This document shows positions 26,054 to 36,037 of a stretch of 64,000 nt of DNA, piece after piece. The stretch lies in contig CAYYIS010000018.1 in the NCBI GenBank assembly GCA_964470965.1, positions 23,316 to 87,315 on the forward strand, written 5' to 3'. The stretch's first letter is position 1. Each line of letters starts with the position of its first letter. The stretch comes from CAYYIS01 sp964470965 (GTDB lineage Bacteria; JAAXHH01; JABIQT01). The translations under genes and the position numbers were made by a program. The notes below the pieces were generated by a model. That model was given only the letters and a program-made list of their open reading frames with translations, had not been told where the DNA came from and made no database searches.

Positions 26054-26386
26054 CTAACCCTGACGACACTCCTCCCTGAGAAATTCATACGTGTAGATAC
26101 CGGTGTTATGGCCATCTGTCCACGTAAACTGGATCGCATAGCGGCCTACGGTATCGATGCCCGCTATCTCGGTGCTCGGATCGATCGCAGGATTCGTCAT
26201 CAACATCAGATTATCTCCCTCGTCCATTTCACGGCGTAGGTCCCGGCAAGTCGCACACGGGCATACTTTTCGTAGATCCGCCAGGGTATACAAGCATTCG
26301 ACTCCGTCATCCCAGAAAATAGTGAGATTTCCGGGTTCAGGATGGTCAACCGCAAGGTGGACTGGGGTGGGAGATGATGAATTCAT
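26054..26386 (-). CDS. DUF971 protein (gamma-butyrobetaine hydroxylase-like N-terminal domain)
   Basis: 110 residues, matching the small DUF971 family: TIFWDDGVECLYTLADLR followed by CPCATCRDL, where the Cys residues probably bind zinc, then GRYAIQFTWTDGHNTGIYTY and a final YEFLREEC. This domain is found alone in many bacteria, sometimes next to Mrp/ApbC, and fused to gamma-butyrobetaine hydroxylase in eukaryotes. Its start overlaps the upstream stop by four bases (ATGA). Suggested links to iron-sulfur metabolism are only inference. Confidence 0.88.
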   Translation of the reverse strand: MNSSSPTPVHLAVDHPEPGNLTIFWDDGVECLYTLADLRKVCPCATCRDLRREMDEGDNLMLMTNPAIDPSTEIAGIDTVGRYAIQFTWTDGHNTGIYTYEFLREECRQG

Positions 26387-27162
26387 TGATCCAATCGGAC
26401 GGGTTCAGGAGATGTAAACACCGAGTCATCCAGAGTGTCAAAAACGGCGATGTTCTGCAATTCCCGTGTGTTACCGTCAGCACTCTCACGCTCCGAGGAT
26501 ATCATGATGTTGCCGTATTTCTGCCATTCTATCCATTTATAGACGCCTTCGGAGCGGCGCCCCTCTTCACCGCGGGGTTGAAGCAGAAAACGCCACTGGT
26601 CCATAAGATGCGTCTCTCGATTAATATAAGCCCAGTATTCATCGCCCGGCGTAAAGCCTACACCCTCATCAAAGCTCAGATGTAGTTTGTCGTAAGTGAC
26701 ACCGCCTATGGTTTCTTCCCCGTCGTATTTCAGCGTTACACCCGGATCCTGCAGCTTGTAAGGCATCAACAGCCAGTAAGTGTCGTTGGCCCAAGCCCTA
26801 TCTCCGCTCCTAAGGAGAGCGGCAAGGTCCTCGCCCTGCACTTTTCGACCGTTGACGAACGCTTCTCCCTCTTTTGTTTTCAGATTCATCAGGACCACGT
26901 TGGTGTCCCCACTCCTGCGGTCTTTCCATTCCACCCGGTACCGATCTGTCCATTTGTCCCAGTGGTGTGTCCTGAAACCGAAAAAAGTAAAGCGGATGTA
27001 ACGGGTATTACTCCAGGCCTCTTTACCACCCATTGCGTTTATTACCTGGTTCGCGATGGCAATGGCCTTAGAATCTGACCCGCTGCCTGGCGGTGCGGCC
27101 GTAATGCCTTCGAAAGCAGTGAACAACGCGATTGCAAGAAACAAATTCGTCCTTTTTGTCAT
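26383..27162 (-). CDS. Secreted LolA-like/DUF6503-type protein
   Basis: Start at 27162 (MTKRTNLFLAIALFTAFEG) gives a signal peptide; an AGAGGG box lies upstream and the longer frame start has none. The mature part of the 259 residues has the layered strands of LolA/LolB-type lipoprotein carriers: AIANQVINAMGGKEAWSN near the N-terminus, then KTKEGEAFVNG, MPYKLQDPGV, YDKLHLSFDEG and AYINRETHLMDQW. Similar proteins are often annotated as outer membrane lipoprotein-sorting proteins. It lacks a lipobox Cys. It is translationally coupled to DUF971. Role unknown; binding of a lipid in the periplasm is possible. Confidence 0.7.
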   Translation of the reverse strand: MTKRTNLFLAIALFTAFEGITAAPPGSGSDSKAIAIANQVINAMGGKEAWSNTRYIRFTFFGFRTHHWDKWTDRYRVEWKDRRSGDTNVVLMNLKTKEGEAFVNGRKVQGEDLAALLRSGDRAWANDTYWLLMPYKLQDPGVTLKYDGEETIGGVTYDKLHLSFDEGVGFTPGDEYWAYINRETHLMDQWRFLLQPRGEEGRRSEGVYKWIEWQKYGNIMISSERESADGNTRELQNIAVFDTLDDSVFTSPEPVRLDQ

Positions 27163-27222
27163 AAAACCCTCTTTTGACAGAACGATCAACAATGGTTGAA
27201 GTATATTCCCGCAAGAACGGTT

Positions 27223-28269
27223 TTAAAAATCCGGTACCTGCGCCCACGCCCGCCGCTCCGCTGAAGCCGCGAGTGCATCCGCGACCTGCTGAACCTTCAC
27301 TCCTTCGTGAAATCCGGGCTGTACTGCCTGCCCGCTGCGGACACCGTTAACAAAATGCTGCTGTGGAGAAGGCGTCTGGATGTCATGGGGCGTTATATCC
27401 TTTCGTTCACCCTGAAGCCCTTCGCTTCCAAAAAGCGTGGCCTGCATCGTATCTCGATCGAACTGAAAACTCAGACTGCCTTGGGAGCCGTGGAGATCGA
27501 CGTGAATATAGTTGCTTCCGATAGCACATCGACTCACATGAAACACACCCTGAACGCCGCCTTCTATGCTTGCCAGAAAGCTACTGGCGTCTTCGAGTTC
27601 TGAGATTTCCATATGGCCGGTGGCCGCATTCCGGCGTTCGGTGATGGGAGCCTGCATACTGCCAAGAACGGCCTCGAAATCCCCGGCCCACCAGCGGACC
27701 ATATCGATCAGGTGTACTCCTAGGTCTCCCAGGGCTCCCATACCGCCCAAATTGCGCTGATCCCGCCACCCGTGAGGCACCGCAGGATCCGCCCTGTACG
27801 CCATCAGATACCTGGCATTAATGTGGAACAGATCTCCCAACCAACCCTGTTCCATCATTGATTTCAGTTGATATGCCGCATTGTTGAATCGCCACCCGAA
27901 ATTAGTCATGTGAATGATGCCCGCCTGTGTGGCCCGATCGAGCATTTCCTGTCCCAGCATCCGGTCTAGCGCCAGTGGTTTTTCGCTGAGCACATGTTTT
28001 CCGGCCTTGATGGCCTCGAGCGTCATGCCGTGGTGCAGGTAGACCGGCGAGCAGATACTGACGGCCTCTATCTCTTCCATCGCAAGCAGGGCACGGTAAT
28101 CAGTCACCGCATGCCGAATACCATATTCACGTGCTATGTTTTTAACTGTCTCATCGGTTCGGGCGCAGACCGCGAACACCTCCACATCCGGACACTGTTG
28201 ATACCCTCTGATGTGGTAAAGCCCGAAACCCAGTCCGATCACCCCGACCCGGATACGACGAGTAGCCAT
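27223..28269 (-). CDS. Gfo/Idh/MocA family oxidoreductase
   Basis: 348 residues with GVIGLGFGLYHIRGY as nucleotide-binding start, SEKPLALDRMLGQ carrying the catalytic Lys-Pro, and GALGDLGVHLIDMVRWW as the C-terminal domain signature with conserved Asp and His. Reaction: NAD(P)-dependent oxidation or reduction of a sugar-like hydroxyl. GAGAGGG lies upstream of the ATG. It stands 60 bases before the LolA-like gene on the same strand. It is the third Gfo/Idh protein of the window, which fits a lineage specialised in varied carbohydrates. Confidence 0.92.
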   Translation of the reverse strand: MATRRIRVGVIGLGFGLYHIRGYQQCPDVEVFAVCARTDETVKNIAREYGIRHAVTDYRALLAMEEIEAVSICSPVYLHHGMTLEAIKAGKHVLSEKPLALDRMLGQEMLDRATQAGIIHMTNFGWRFNNAAYQLKSMMEQGWLGDLFHINARYLMAYRADPAVPHGWRDQRNLGGMGALGDLGVHLIDMVRWWAGDFEAVLGSMQAPITERRNAATGHMEISELEDASSFLASIEGGVQGVFHVSRCAIGSNYIHVDLHGSQGSLSFQFDRDTMQATLFGSEGLQGERKDITPHDIQTPSPQQHFVNGVRSGQAVQPGFHEGVKVQQVADALAASAERRAWAQVPDF

Positions 28270-28530
28270 TACACCCTCTCACAGCCAGTGTACTTCATTA
28301 GATTGGGTGGACGCCATGCAAAATAACCAAGCGTTCGCACTCTATCTCCTCACCGGCCAAGCACCGCAGTACCGGTCCCATCCAGCTAAGCATAATCCTG
28401 CTGAAAAACGGATCGTGAGCAAGAAACATGCACGGAACAGTAAAGACGTAGACACCTCATTTGTTTTAAGTTGAAACACGTTTCACCATAAATGCAACCT
28501 GTCGGTTTGTCAAGCGATTTGCCTGTTCCC

Positions 28531-29250
28531 TCAAGGCTTCTCCGCAATGATGACAAGCTGATTGGTATCCCAGTCAAATGGACGCTGATCCAATCCACCG
28601 TACACCTCCCGGATTTTCAGTCCCGCAGCGGCCATCAGCATATCCAGTTCACTCAACGTGTAGACCCGTATGGAAGATTCATACCGGCGTTGTTCGGTGC
28701 CTTCCATTACGGTGGTGACAGTCAGCACGCGGCTACTTACCACATCGAAGTTGCGTTCCTCGAGCACCAGAAGGCCGTCTTCCCTTCGGATTTCCTCTCT
28801 CACAAATTCGCGCACCAGGAAATCCCTGTTCACGAGCTGAATGATCATTCTACCGCCGGGACGCAGAACCGCCTCTACCTCCTGAAGCACGATATAATTT
28901 TCGGTTTCATCTTCAAAATACCCAAAGGCATTGAACATGCTAATCATCCCATCGAACGTATTCCTGAACGGCAACGAGCGCACATCGCCGCGAATCCATC
29001 CGACGCTCGGGTTAACGCCGGCAGCACGTCTGAGCAGAATCGGTGACAAATCATACCCCACCATCCGGTATCCGAGCTCCGCAAGCTTCACACTGTGCCT
29101 TCCGTAACCGCAACCGAGATCGAGCAGTATTGTATCCTTCGGCGGACCCAGCAAAAGTGATATTCCCTCCACCTCAAGGTCGGTGTCCTCGTGCCGGTCG
29201 GCACGATAATAGTCCTCGCTGAAATACGATTCAAACCATTGGCGGGTCAT
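28531..29250 (-). CDS. Class I SAM-dependent methyltransferase
   Basis: Start at 29250 (MTRQWFESYF) is preferred for the AGGAG box five bases upstream. In the 239 residues, LLDLGCGYGRHSVKLAELG is SAM motif I, followed by YDLSPILLRRA (acidic residue binding ribose), GDVRSLPF and an LRPGGRMIIQLVN strand. The N-terminal W-F-E-S-Y-F-x-E-x-Y and later ERNFDVVSSRV resemble small-molecule methyltransferases of the UbiE/Methyltransf_25 kind. The substrate is not predictable. The 261 bases downstream show no supported gene. Confidence 0.88.
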   Translation of the reverse strand: MTRQWFESYFSEDYYRADRHEDTDLEVEGISLLLGPPKDTILLDLGCGYGRHSVKLAELGYRMVGYDLSPILLRRAAGVNPSVGWIRGDVRSLPFRNTFDGMISMFNAFGYFEDETENYIVLQEVEAVLRPGGRMIIQLVNRDFLVREFVREEIRREDGLLVLEERNFDVVSSRVLTVTTVMEGTEQRRYESSIRVYTLSELDMLMAAAGLKIREVYGGLDQRPFDWDTNQLVIIAEKP

Positions 29251-29471
29251 GTAAGCTCCTGTGTACATTTTTTCGGTAGGATAAATCAAAAATAGTCGCC
29301 GCTATCATAGTTCACAAGAAGTAATTATCACATATTTCACCATTTAATCATAACGTAACTTATTCATGTTGTTGAACATAAGGCACAAACCTGTTTTTCA
29401 GACCATAAGTTTAATAAATTTAACATGTTGTAGTCTATTGTAGAAATATAGCATAAAACGTTCTTAACCTC

Positions 29472-29500
29472 TTGACTTCTAAACATGCGTAGAGTATACT
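29472..29500 (+). promoter_or_regulatory. Strong sigma70-type promoter for the double UvrA gene
   Basis: TTGACT (29472-29477) and TATACT (29495-29500) with exactly 17 bases between, in a 316-base AT-rich gap (29251-29566) that holds no gene. Transcription would begin near 29507. Confidence 0.65.
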
Positions 29501-29512
29501 TTTTTGACGGTT

Positions 29513-29528
29513 CGAATACCGGTTTTCG
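29513..29528. promoter_or_regulatory. Near-perfect 16-base palindrome at the uvrA transcription start
   Basis: CGAATACCGGTTTTCG reads the same on both strands except for one mismatched pair (positions 5 and 12). It lies 12 bases past the -10 box and 39 bases before the start codon, a classical repressor position. A LexA-type SOS operator is the obvious guess for a DNA-repair gene, but the motif does not match the E. coli or Bacillus boxes. Confidence 0.45.
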
Positions 29529-29566
29529 TTCTGAAAATTAATCTGTTTCAGCTCTGATTTTACAAT

Positions 29567-32500
29567 ATGTCTCTCTCCAAAATCGCCATCAAGGGCGCCC
29601 GTGTTCACAATCTGAAGAACATCTCGCTCGACCTGCCCAAGAATGCGCTGATCTGTTTCACCGGGGTGTCCGGATCCGGAAAATCTTCTCTGGCTTTTGA
29701 CACCATCTATGCGGAGGGTCAGCGGAGGTATGTAGAGTCGCTTTCAGCCTATGCCCGTCAGTTTCTGGGGCATATGCAGAAACCGGATGTGGATCTGATC
29801 TCCGGTCTTGCTCCGGCCATATCGATAGAGCAGAAGGCCACCGGACAGAATCCCCGGTCTACCGTCGGTACCATCACTGAATTATATGACTTCATGCGTG
29901 TGCTGTTCGCGCGAGTCGGCACGCCCCATTGTGTCAAATGCGCCAATCCCATCGGCGCCCAGACCAGGGAGCAGATCGTCACCCGCATACTGGCCCTGCC
30001 TGAAGACGCCCGGCTTCATACGATGGCGCCGGTGATCCAGGGCCGCCGCGGCGAGTACCGAGATTTGTTCGAGGACCTGCTCCGGGAAGGTTACCTGCGG
30101 GCGCGGATCGACGGTGACGTAGTTAACCTGTCCGATGCGCCGGATCTTGACCGCAACATGCGGCATTATATCGAGGTGGTGACCGATCGCCTGATTATCC
30201 GAGACGGTATCCGGACCCGCCTGCTCGAGGCGGTTGAGAGCGCGCTCATCCTGGGAAATGGCGCCATGGTCGTAAACGTACAGGAGCCGCACGGGAAAGA
30301 TGCCTACGACCTCCTGTTCAGTTCCAACTACGCCTGCGCCGACTGCGGCATCAGCTACGAAGAGCCGAATCCACAGCTTTTCTCATTCAACAGCCCTCAC
30401 GGCATGTGTCCGACCTGCCACGGCCTGGGTATCATGTCACGCATGGAACCGCGCCTGGTGGTGCCGGACCATTCGCTTTCCATTAACGAAGGCGCCATCG
30501 TGCCGTACGGGACGATCTCCAATCTCTGGCAACGGCATTTCTTCGAGGGCCTCGCCGAGTACATGGGATTCACCCTCGACACACCTTGGGGGGAGCTGAC
30601 TGACGAGGAGCAGCACACCATCCTCCATGGCCTGGGTACCAGACGCCTCACATTCACATTCCGCAATGGACGAGGCGGCGAGTGGAATCATAAAGACCGG
30701 TTTGTCGGCGTAATCCAGAATCTCGAACGGAAATACCACGCCCTCAAGTCGCAACGTCACAAGGCTAAGCTGGAAGTGTACATGGCAATCGGGCGGTGTG
30801 ATGCGTGCCACGGCACCAGAATCAAGCCGGAGGCGTTGACAGTCACGCTGAACGGTCTCTCCATCGCCGAACTCTGCGCCATGGCCGTTGAAGACGCACA
30901 GCGGTTTTTTTTGGAGCTACCGCTGACGGAAGCCCAGATACAGATCGCGGACGAGGCCCTAAAGGAAATACGCGCTAGACTCGATTTTCTGATGAATGTC
31001 GGTCTCAACTACCTCACGCTGGATCGAACTGCCCCCACGCTTTCGGGCGGCGAGGCACAGCGCATCCGCCTGGCCAGTCAGATCGGGCGTGGTCTGGTGG
31101 GCGTTCTTTACGTGTTGGACGAGCCCAGCATAGGTCTTCATCCACGGGATAACCGGCGATTACTCAATACTTTATACACGCTTCGCGATCAAGGCAACAC
31201 CGTTATCGTTGTGGAGCATGACGAAGAAACCATGTGGGCTGCGGATCACCTGGTGGACTTCGGACCCGGCGCGGGCGTCAAAGGGGGTAAAATAGTAGCT
31301 CAGGGTAAACCGGAGAAAATAACGACCCAAAAACAATCTCTAACCGGCCAGTACCTCCAGGGTGTGCGCTCTATCGAAATACCTTCGAATCGCCGACCGT
31401 TAAACGGCCATTGGCTTGAAATCATCGGGGCTGCGCAGAATAACCTCAAAGATATATCCGTAAAGATCCCACTCGGGGTGTTTACTTGTGTCACCGGTGT
31501 ATCGGGTTCTGGCAAGAGTTCGCTCATCAACGATATCATGTACGCCTCTCTGGCACGAACGCTTAACAAGGCACATACCGAACCGGGCGCGTACCGGTAC
31601 CTCCGGGGCAGCGAGCACCTCGATAAAGTAATCGATATCGACCAGACCCCGATCGGCCGTACGCCACGTTCCAACCCTGCCACCTACACCAAGGTATTCG
31701 ACAGCATTCGGTCCCTGTTCGCCGAAACGCCCGAAGCCAAAGTGCGGGGTTATAAACCCGGGCGGTTCAGCTTCAACGTCAAGAACGGGCGATGTGAGGC
31801 TTGTGAAGGCAACGGAGCCAACCGTATCGAAATGGACTTTTTGGCAGATGTATGGGTCACTTGCCCGGTCTGTGAGGGCAATCGATTCGACCGGGAAACG
31901 CTGGAAGTCAAATACAAGAGCCATTCCATCGCCGGTGTACTCGATATGGATGTCCAGGAGGCCCTTGACCTGTTCCGAAACGTTCCATCGATCTACCGGA
32001 CACTCCAAACACTCCATGATGTAGGACTCGACTACATCAAACTGGGCCAGCCGGCGCCGACACTGTCCGGCGGAGAGGCACAGCGTGTCAAGCTGGCAAG
32101 GGAGCTGTGCAAACGCAGCACCGGCCGCACACTGTACGTCCTGGACGAACCAACTACCGGTCTGCATTTCGAAGACATTAAACATCTATTAAAGGTGCTC
32201 CACGCATTCTCCGACGCCGGCAACACGGTCGTGGTCATCGAACATAACACCGACGTGATTAAAACCGCCGATTGGATCGTCGATCTGGGCCCTGAAGGAG
32301 GTTCCGGCGGTGGAGAAGTTATAGTCACCGGTACGCCCGAGGAAGTCGCCGCCACGGAAGCATCGTACACCGGCCAGGTCCTCAGAAACGTGCTGAACGG
32401 AACCCACGCCGAAATGGCCAAGCAGGTGGCGGAATCAATCAGACAATTGAACCCCGTATCGAAGGATAACGGCACTATCAATGAGATTTCGGTGATGGGC

Positions 32501-35338
32501 GCCCGGGAGCACAACCTGCAGGACTTGGATATTTCGTTGCCTCGTGGGCAGATGACCGTTTTTACGGGTGTATCCGGCTCCGGAAAGTCCTCCATGGCCC
32601 TGGATACAATCTATGCTGAGGGCCAGCGACGGTATGTAGAATCGCTCTCGGCCTATGCGCGGCAGTTTCTGCAACAGATGCAGAAACCCAGAGTGGATCA
32701 CATCATCGGTCTGTCCCCGGCCATATCAATCGAACAGAAGTCAGCCGGCCGCAACCCGCGATCCACCGTAGGCACAATCACGGAGATCTACGAATATCTG
32801 CGCGGCCTGTTCGCGCTGGCCGGTACACCTCACTGTCCGAAATGCCGCGTTCCCATCGGCGCACAGACACCCAGCCAGATCGTTGACCGGCTTCTCGCGA
32901 TGCCGGTTGAGACAAGGGCCACGCTTATGGCTCCGGTAGAACCGGAGGGCGCGGACGATTACGACGATGTACTCGAACGGGCGCGGCGCGGGGGTTATGT
33001 GCGCGTGCGTGTAGATGGGAAATTCCTGCGTCTGGAGGAAGAGATCCGGATCGACAAGCGAAGCCTCCATGAGGTCTGCATCGTGGTCGACCGCGTAGTA
33101 ATCCGATCCGGCGCACAGCAGCGACTGGCCGATTCAGTCGAAATCGCCCTGGAACTGTCCCGCGGCCTGGTGATGGCGGAGATACAGGCGCCGGACAACG
33201 GCGGCACCAGGGACATACGGTTCAGTCAGCACTATTCCTGCCCAACCTGCGGAACCAGCTATGAAGAAATCACGCCCCAGAGCTTCTCGTTTAACCACCA
33301 GAGCGGTATGTGCCAGACGTGCGAAGGCCTGGGTACCCAGGCGGGAATCGACCTTAGCGTTCTTATTCCGGACAGCAACAAGTCCATCCGACAGGGCGGT
33401 CTCAAGGTTTGGACCGATGGCCCGTTCGACTTCCATCCCATATACCAGATGCTTGAGCTGGTGGGAGAGATGTTCGGATTTACGCTCGACACCCCGTTCA
33501 AGGACATGACGCCGAAGCAGATAAGAGTGATCCTGCACGGGAGCGATCAATGGATCGTGAACCCAGATAATATCAGCGCCACCGTACAGGGGGGTATCAA
33601 GAAAAGAGATCGGAAAACCGTCGGTCCCAATCTGTCATTCCAATATCGGGGTATCTTTCCAACGGTGGAACGGGCATCTCGATATGCGCACCAATTCCCG
33701 GAATTAGGACGTCTGATGCAGCCGGTCCCTTGCGCGGGCTGTGAAGGTGGTCGGTTACGACCGGAAAGCCGTGCTGTAACTATTGAAGGACTGTCCATTG
33801 ACGGCTTCTGCCGTCTTTCCGTGGAAGAAGCGCTCCGGTTCATCAAGGATCTGGACGTGACCTCAGACCGGATGTCGGTGGCAGGGGATGTGATGACCGA
33901 AATTCATAATCGCCTGCGGTTCCTTCTGGATGTGGGACTGGATTATCTGTCACTGGATCGCCGGGCTCCGACACTGTCCGGAGGTGAGGCACAACGCATC
34001 CGGCTCGCCAGCCAGATCGGCTCAGGACTTACCGGGGTACTGTATGTGCTCGATGAGCCGACCATCGGTCTGCATGCCCGCGATAACCGCCGGTTGATCC
34101 ACGCCCTCACCAACCTGCGGGATCTCGGCAATACGCTTATCATGGTGGAACACGACCGGGAGACCCTGGAGAGTGCCGATCATCTGGTGGACTTCGGACC
34201 GGGCGCGGGTATCAATGGCGGCCGGGTCGTGTCCACCGGCTCGCCAGCCAGGGTACGGACATCTAAGAAGTCACTGACGGGTAACTATCTCAGCAATCGT
34301 CTGGCAATCGAAATTCCCGGCAAACGACGAAAACCTGGAAACAAGAAACTAGAAATAATAGGCGCCCATCATAACAACCTGAAACATATCGACGTGGCGA
34401 TACCGCTCGGGCTGTTCGTCTGCATAACCGGCGTTTCCGGGTCGGGTAAAAGTTCGCTCGTTAACGACACGCTGTATCCGGCGCTTGCTTCCAGCATCCA
34501 TCGGGCCCAGCTCAGCCCGGCGCCGCACGAAAAAATTACCGGCCTGACACACCTCGATAAGGTGATCAACATCGACCAGACTCCGATCGGCTATTCGCCC
34601 CGATCCGATCCGGCGACCTATGTCGGTGTCTTCGACCGCATCCGTTCTCTGTACGCCAATCTGCCGGACGCCAAGGTGCGTGGCTATAAATCCCGTCGTT
34701 TCAGCTTTAATGTGCCGGGGGGACGATGTGAGGCTTGTCAGGGGCTCGGTGTCCGAAAAGTGGAGATGCATTTTCTGGCGGATGTGTGGATCACCTGCGA
34801 GGAATGCGGCGGCACCCGGTATATGCAGGAGACTCTTGATATTCGGTATAAGGGCAAAAACATCTCCGAAACGCTTCAGATGACAGTCGCGGAAGCACTG
34901 GAGCATTTTGAGGCGATCCCCCGTATCAAGCGATCCCTGAAGACGCTCTACGATGTAGGACTGGATTACATACAGCTCGGCCAGTCCGCCATTACCCTCT
35001 CCGGCGGAGAAGCGCAACGCGTCAAACTCGCCAAAGAGTTATCACGGCCGGGGACCGGTAAAACCATCTACCTACTCGATGAGCCCACCACTGGGTTGCA
35101 TTTCGACGATATCCGCAAGCTGCTCTCGGTCCTCAACCACTTGGTACAGAATGGAAATACCGTCCTGATCATCGAACACAACCTGGACGTCGTTAAAACC
35201 GCCGACTGGGTCATCGATCTCGGCCCGGAGGGCGGCGACAGCGGCGGAGAGGTGGTGGCGGTGGGGACGCCGGAGGAAATCGTTTCGGTGACCGCATCGC
35301 ATACTGGAAAGGTGCTGGGCAAAGAGATGGGACTTTAA
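29567..35338 (+). CDS. uvrA: Tandem double UvrA (two complete excinuclease UvrA units in one polypeptide)
   Basis: 1923 residues, twice the usual ~940. Copy 1 spans about residues 1-955 and copy 2 about 968-1923, a period near 968. Four Walker A motifs (GVSGSGKSS) begin at residues 33, 644, 1001 and 1622; four signature motifs (TLSGGEAQR) and four Walker B/D-loop motifs (VLDEP or LLDEP) are all intact. Each copy keeps its zinc sites, such as CADCG with CPTCHG in copy 1 and CPTCG with CQTCEG in copy 2, and GRCEAC plus a CPVCEG or CEECGG pair near each C-terminus. UvrA normally works as a dimer that finds bulky DNA lesions and loads UvrB; here the dimer may be covalent. Tandem UvrA proteins of this size are known from some bacterial lineages. 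No uvrB is nearby. Confidence 0.95.
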   Translation: MSLSKIAIKGARVHNLKNISLDLPKNALICFTGVSGSGKSSLAFDTIYAEGQRRYVESLSAYARQFLGHMQKPDVDLISGLAPAISIEQKATGQNPRSTVGTITELYDFMRVLFARVGTPHCVKCANPIGAQTREQIVTRILALPEDARLHTMAPVIQGRRGEYRDLFEDLLREGYLRARIDGDVVNLSDAPDLDRNMRHYIEVVTDRLIIRDGIRTRLLEAVESALILGNGAMVVNVQEPHGKDAYDLLFSSNYACADCGISYEEPNPQLFSFNSPHGMCPTCHGLGIMSRMEPRLVVPDHSLSINEGAIVPYGTISNLWQRHFFEGLAEYMGFTLDTPWGELTDEEQHTILHGLGTRRLTFTFRNGRGGEWNHKDRFVGVIQNLERKYHALKSQRHKAKLEVYMAIGRCDACHGTRIKPEALTVTLNGLSIAELCAMAVEDAQRFFLELPLTEAQIQIADEALKEIRARLDFLMNVGLNYLTLDRTAPTLSGGEAQRIRLASQIGRGLVGVLYVLDEPSIGLHPRDNRRLLNTLYTLRDQGNTVIVVEHDEETMWAADHLVDFGPGAGVKGGKIVAQGKPEKITTQKQSLTGQYLQGVRSIEIPSNRRPLNGHWLEIIGAAQNNLKDISVKIPLGVFTCVTGVSGSGKSSLINDIMYASLARTLNKAHTEPGAYRYLRGSEHLDKVIDIDQTPIGRTPRSNPATYTKVFDSIRSLFAETPEAKVRGYKPGRFSFNVKNGRCEACEGNGANRIEMDFLADVWVTCPVCEGNRFDRETLEVKYKSHSIAGVLDMDVQEALDLFRNVPSIYRTLQTLHDVGLDYIKLGQPAPTLSGGEAQRVKLARELCKRSTGRTLYVLDEPTTGLHFEDIKHLLKVLHAFSDAGNTVVVIEHNTDVIKTADWIVDLGPEGGSGGGEVIVTGTPEEVAATEASYTGQVLRNVLNGTHAEMAKQVAESIRQLNPVSKDNGTINEISVMGAREHNLQDLDISLPRGQMTVFTGVSGSGKSSMALDTIYAEGQRRYVESLSAYARQFLQQMQKPRVDHIIGLSPAISIEQKSAGRNPRSTVGTITEIYEYLRGLFALAGTPHCPKCRVPIGAQTPSQIVDRLLAMPVETRATLMAPVEPEGADDYDDVLERARRGGYVRVRVDGKFLRLEEEIRIDKRSLHEVCIVVDRVVIRSGAQQRLADSVEIALELSRGLVMAEIQAPDNGGTRDIRFSQHYSCPTCGTSYEEITPQSFSFNHQSGMCQTCEGLGTQAGIDLSVLIPDSNKSIRQGGLKVWTDGPFDFHPIYQMLELVGEMFGFTLDTPFKDMTPKQIRVILHGSDQWIVNPDNISATVQGGIKKRDRKTVGPNLSFQYRGIFPTVERASRYAHQFPELGRLMQPVPCAGCEGGRLRPESRAVTIEGLSIDGFCRLSVEEALRFIKDLDVTSDRMSVAGDVMTEIHNRLRFLLDVGLDYLSLDRRAPTLSGGEAQRIRLASQIGSGLTGVLYVLDEPTIGLHARDNRRLIHALTNLRDLGNTLIMVEHDRETLESADHLVDFGPGAGINGGRVVSTGSPARVRTSKKSLTGNYLSNRLAIEIPGKRRKPGNKKLEIIGAHHNNLKHIDVAIPLGLFVCITGVSGSGKSSLVNDTLYPALASSIHRAQLSPAPHEKITGLTHLDKVINIDQTPIGYSPRSDPATYVGVFDRIRSLYANLPDAKVRGYKSRRFSFNVPGGRCEACQGLGVRKVEMHFLADVWITCEECGGTRYMQETLDIRYKGKNISETLQMTVAEALEHFEAIPRIKRSLKTLYDVGLDYIQLGQSAITLSGGEAQRVKLAKELSRPGTGKTIYLLDEPTTGLHFDDIRKLLSVLNHLVQNGNTVLIIEHNLDVVKTADWVIDLGPEGGDSGGEVVAVGTPEEIVSVTASHTGKVLGKEMGL

Positions 35339-35701
35339 ATTAGACCGACAACAAATGGGTGCCCATATCCCTTTTAACTTAATTGTATTTTATGTATTGT
35401 AAAGCATAGAGGATGATATGTGGTGCCCAGTACTGAACTTCGCCGCACCATTCATCTGCATCACTGCTACGTTTCCCCGAACTGCATTTAGAGTCGTCCG
35501 AATTGCTGATATCAGATACGGGGGTGATGACCCACATCCCGGTGAGTTGACCGGCGGGTCTTTTGCCGGATTGAAAGACACGGCGTTCTTCAGTGCCGAC
35601 GACCGGAATACATGGTTAGGAACTGGGGCAGGTGATTCAGGATTGGTTCACAGGATCGTTGTTGGTACATTCAAAAGAGACCGGGACCATCAGAAAATGA
35701 A
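35339..35701. other. Convergent gap without a supported gene
   Basis: 363 bases between the uvrA stop and the end of the broken HtrA frame. Open frames exist on both strands but overlap each other and the PDZ coding end, lack ribosome sites and show no recognisable motifs. A short ATGGG/CCCAT inverted pair followed by a T-rich stretch near 35357-35380 could help to end uvrA transcription. Confidence 0.4.
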
Positions 35702-36037
35702 TCAATGCCCTCTTGGTTTTCGTACGGTAACAATCCGAGTGTTATGAGCATCACGCCGTATGAAAAGGAGCATGATCTGGCCGGGTTCGACCGCGTCCAG
35801 GACCAGGTTATGGTCTTCGGTAGTGGACACAGGAATGTGATTGATCTGCTCTATCAGGTCTCCAGCCCGCAGGCCGCTTCGAAAACCAAGACTACCGGCC
35901 TCAACGCTTGAGACCACCATCCCACCTTCCACATCTTGACCATAGTGTACCGAATTACCATCCGACAGAGGGGTTACTGAAATGCCGAGTGCTTCCTGGG
36001 ACCTAGTAGTACCATCTGCGGCAGCGATGCGCTGCGG
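35702..36037 (-). pseudogene. Second PDZ domain of HtrA, separated by an in-frame TGA
   Basis: Directly after the htrA stop codon the same frame stays open for 111 codons and encodes a linker, then ALGISVTPLSDGNS, then a PDZ domain (GGMVVSSVEAGSLGFRSGLR, AGDLIEQINHIPVST, LLFIRRD). Two-PDZ Do-family proteases have exactly this layout. There is no ribosome site for separate translation; the GTG at 35932 falls inside the domain. It could be reached only by TGA readthrough, could be a nonsense mutation, or could reflect a base error. The coding quality of the domain shows no other damage. Confidence 0.8.

Noticed and set aside
29509..29522. GGTTCGAATACC resembling a tRNA T-arm
   Set aside because: No cloverleaf is possible; the bases are part of the palindrome upstream of uvrA.
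35418..35747. 109-codon plus-strand open frame between uvrA and htrA
   Set aside because: It overlaps the PDZ2 coding end, has no ribosome site and no recognisable motif.
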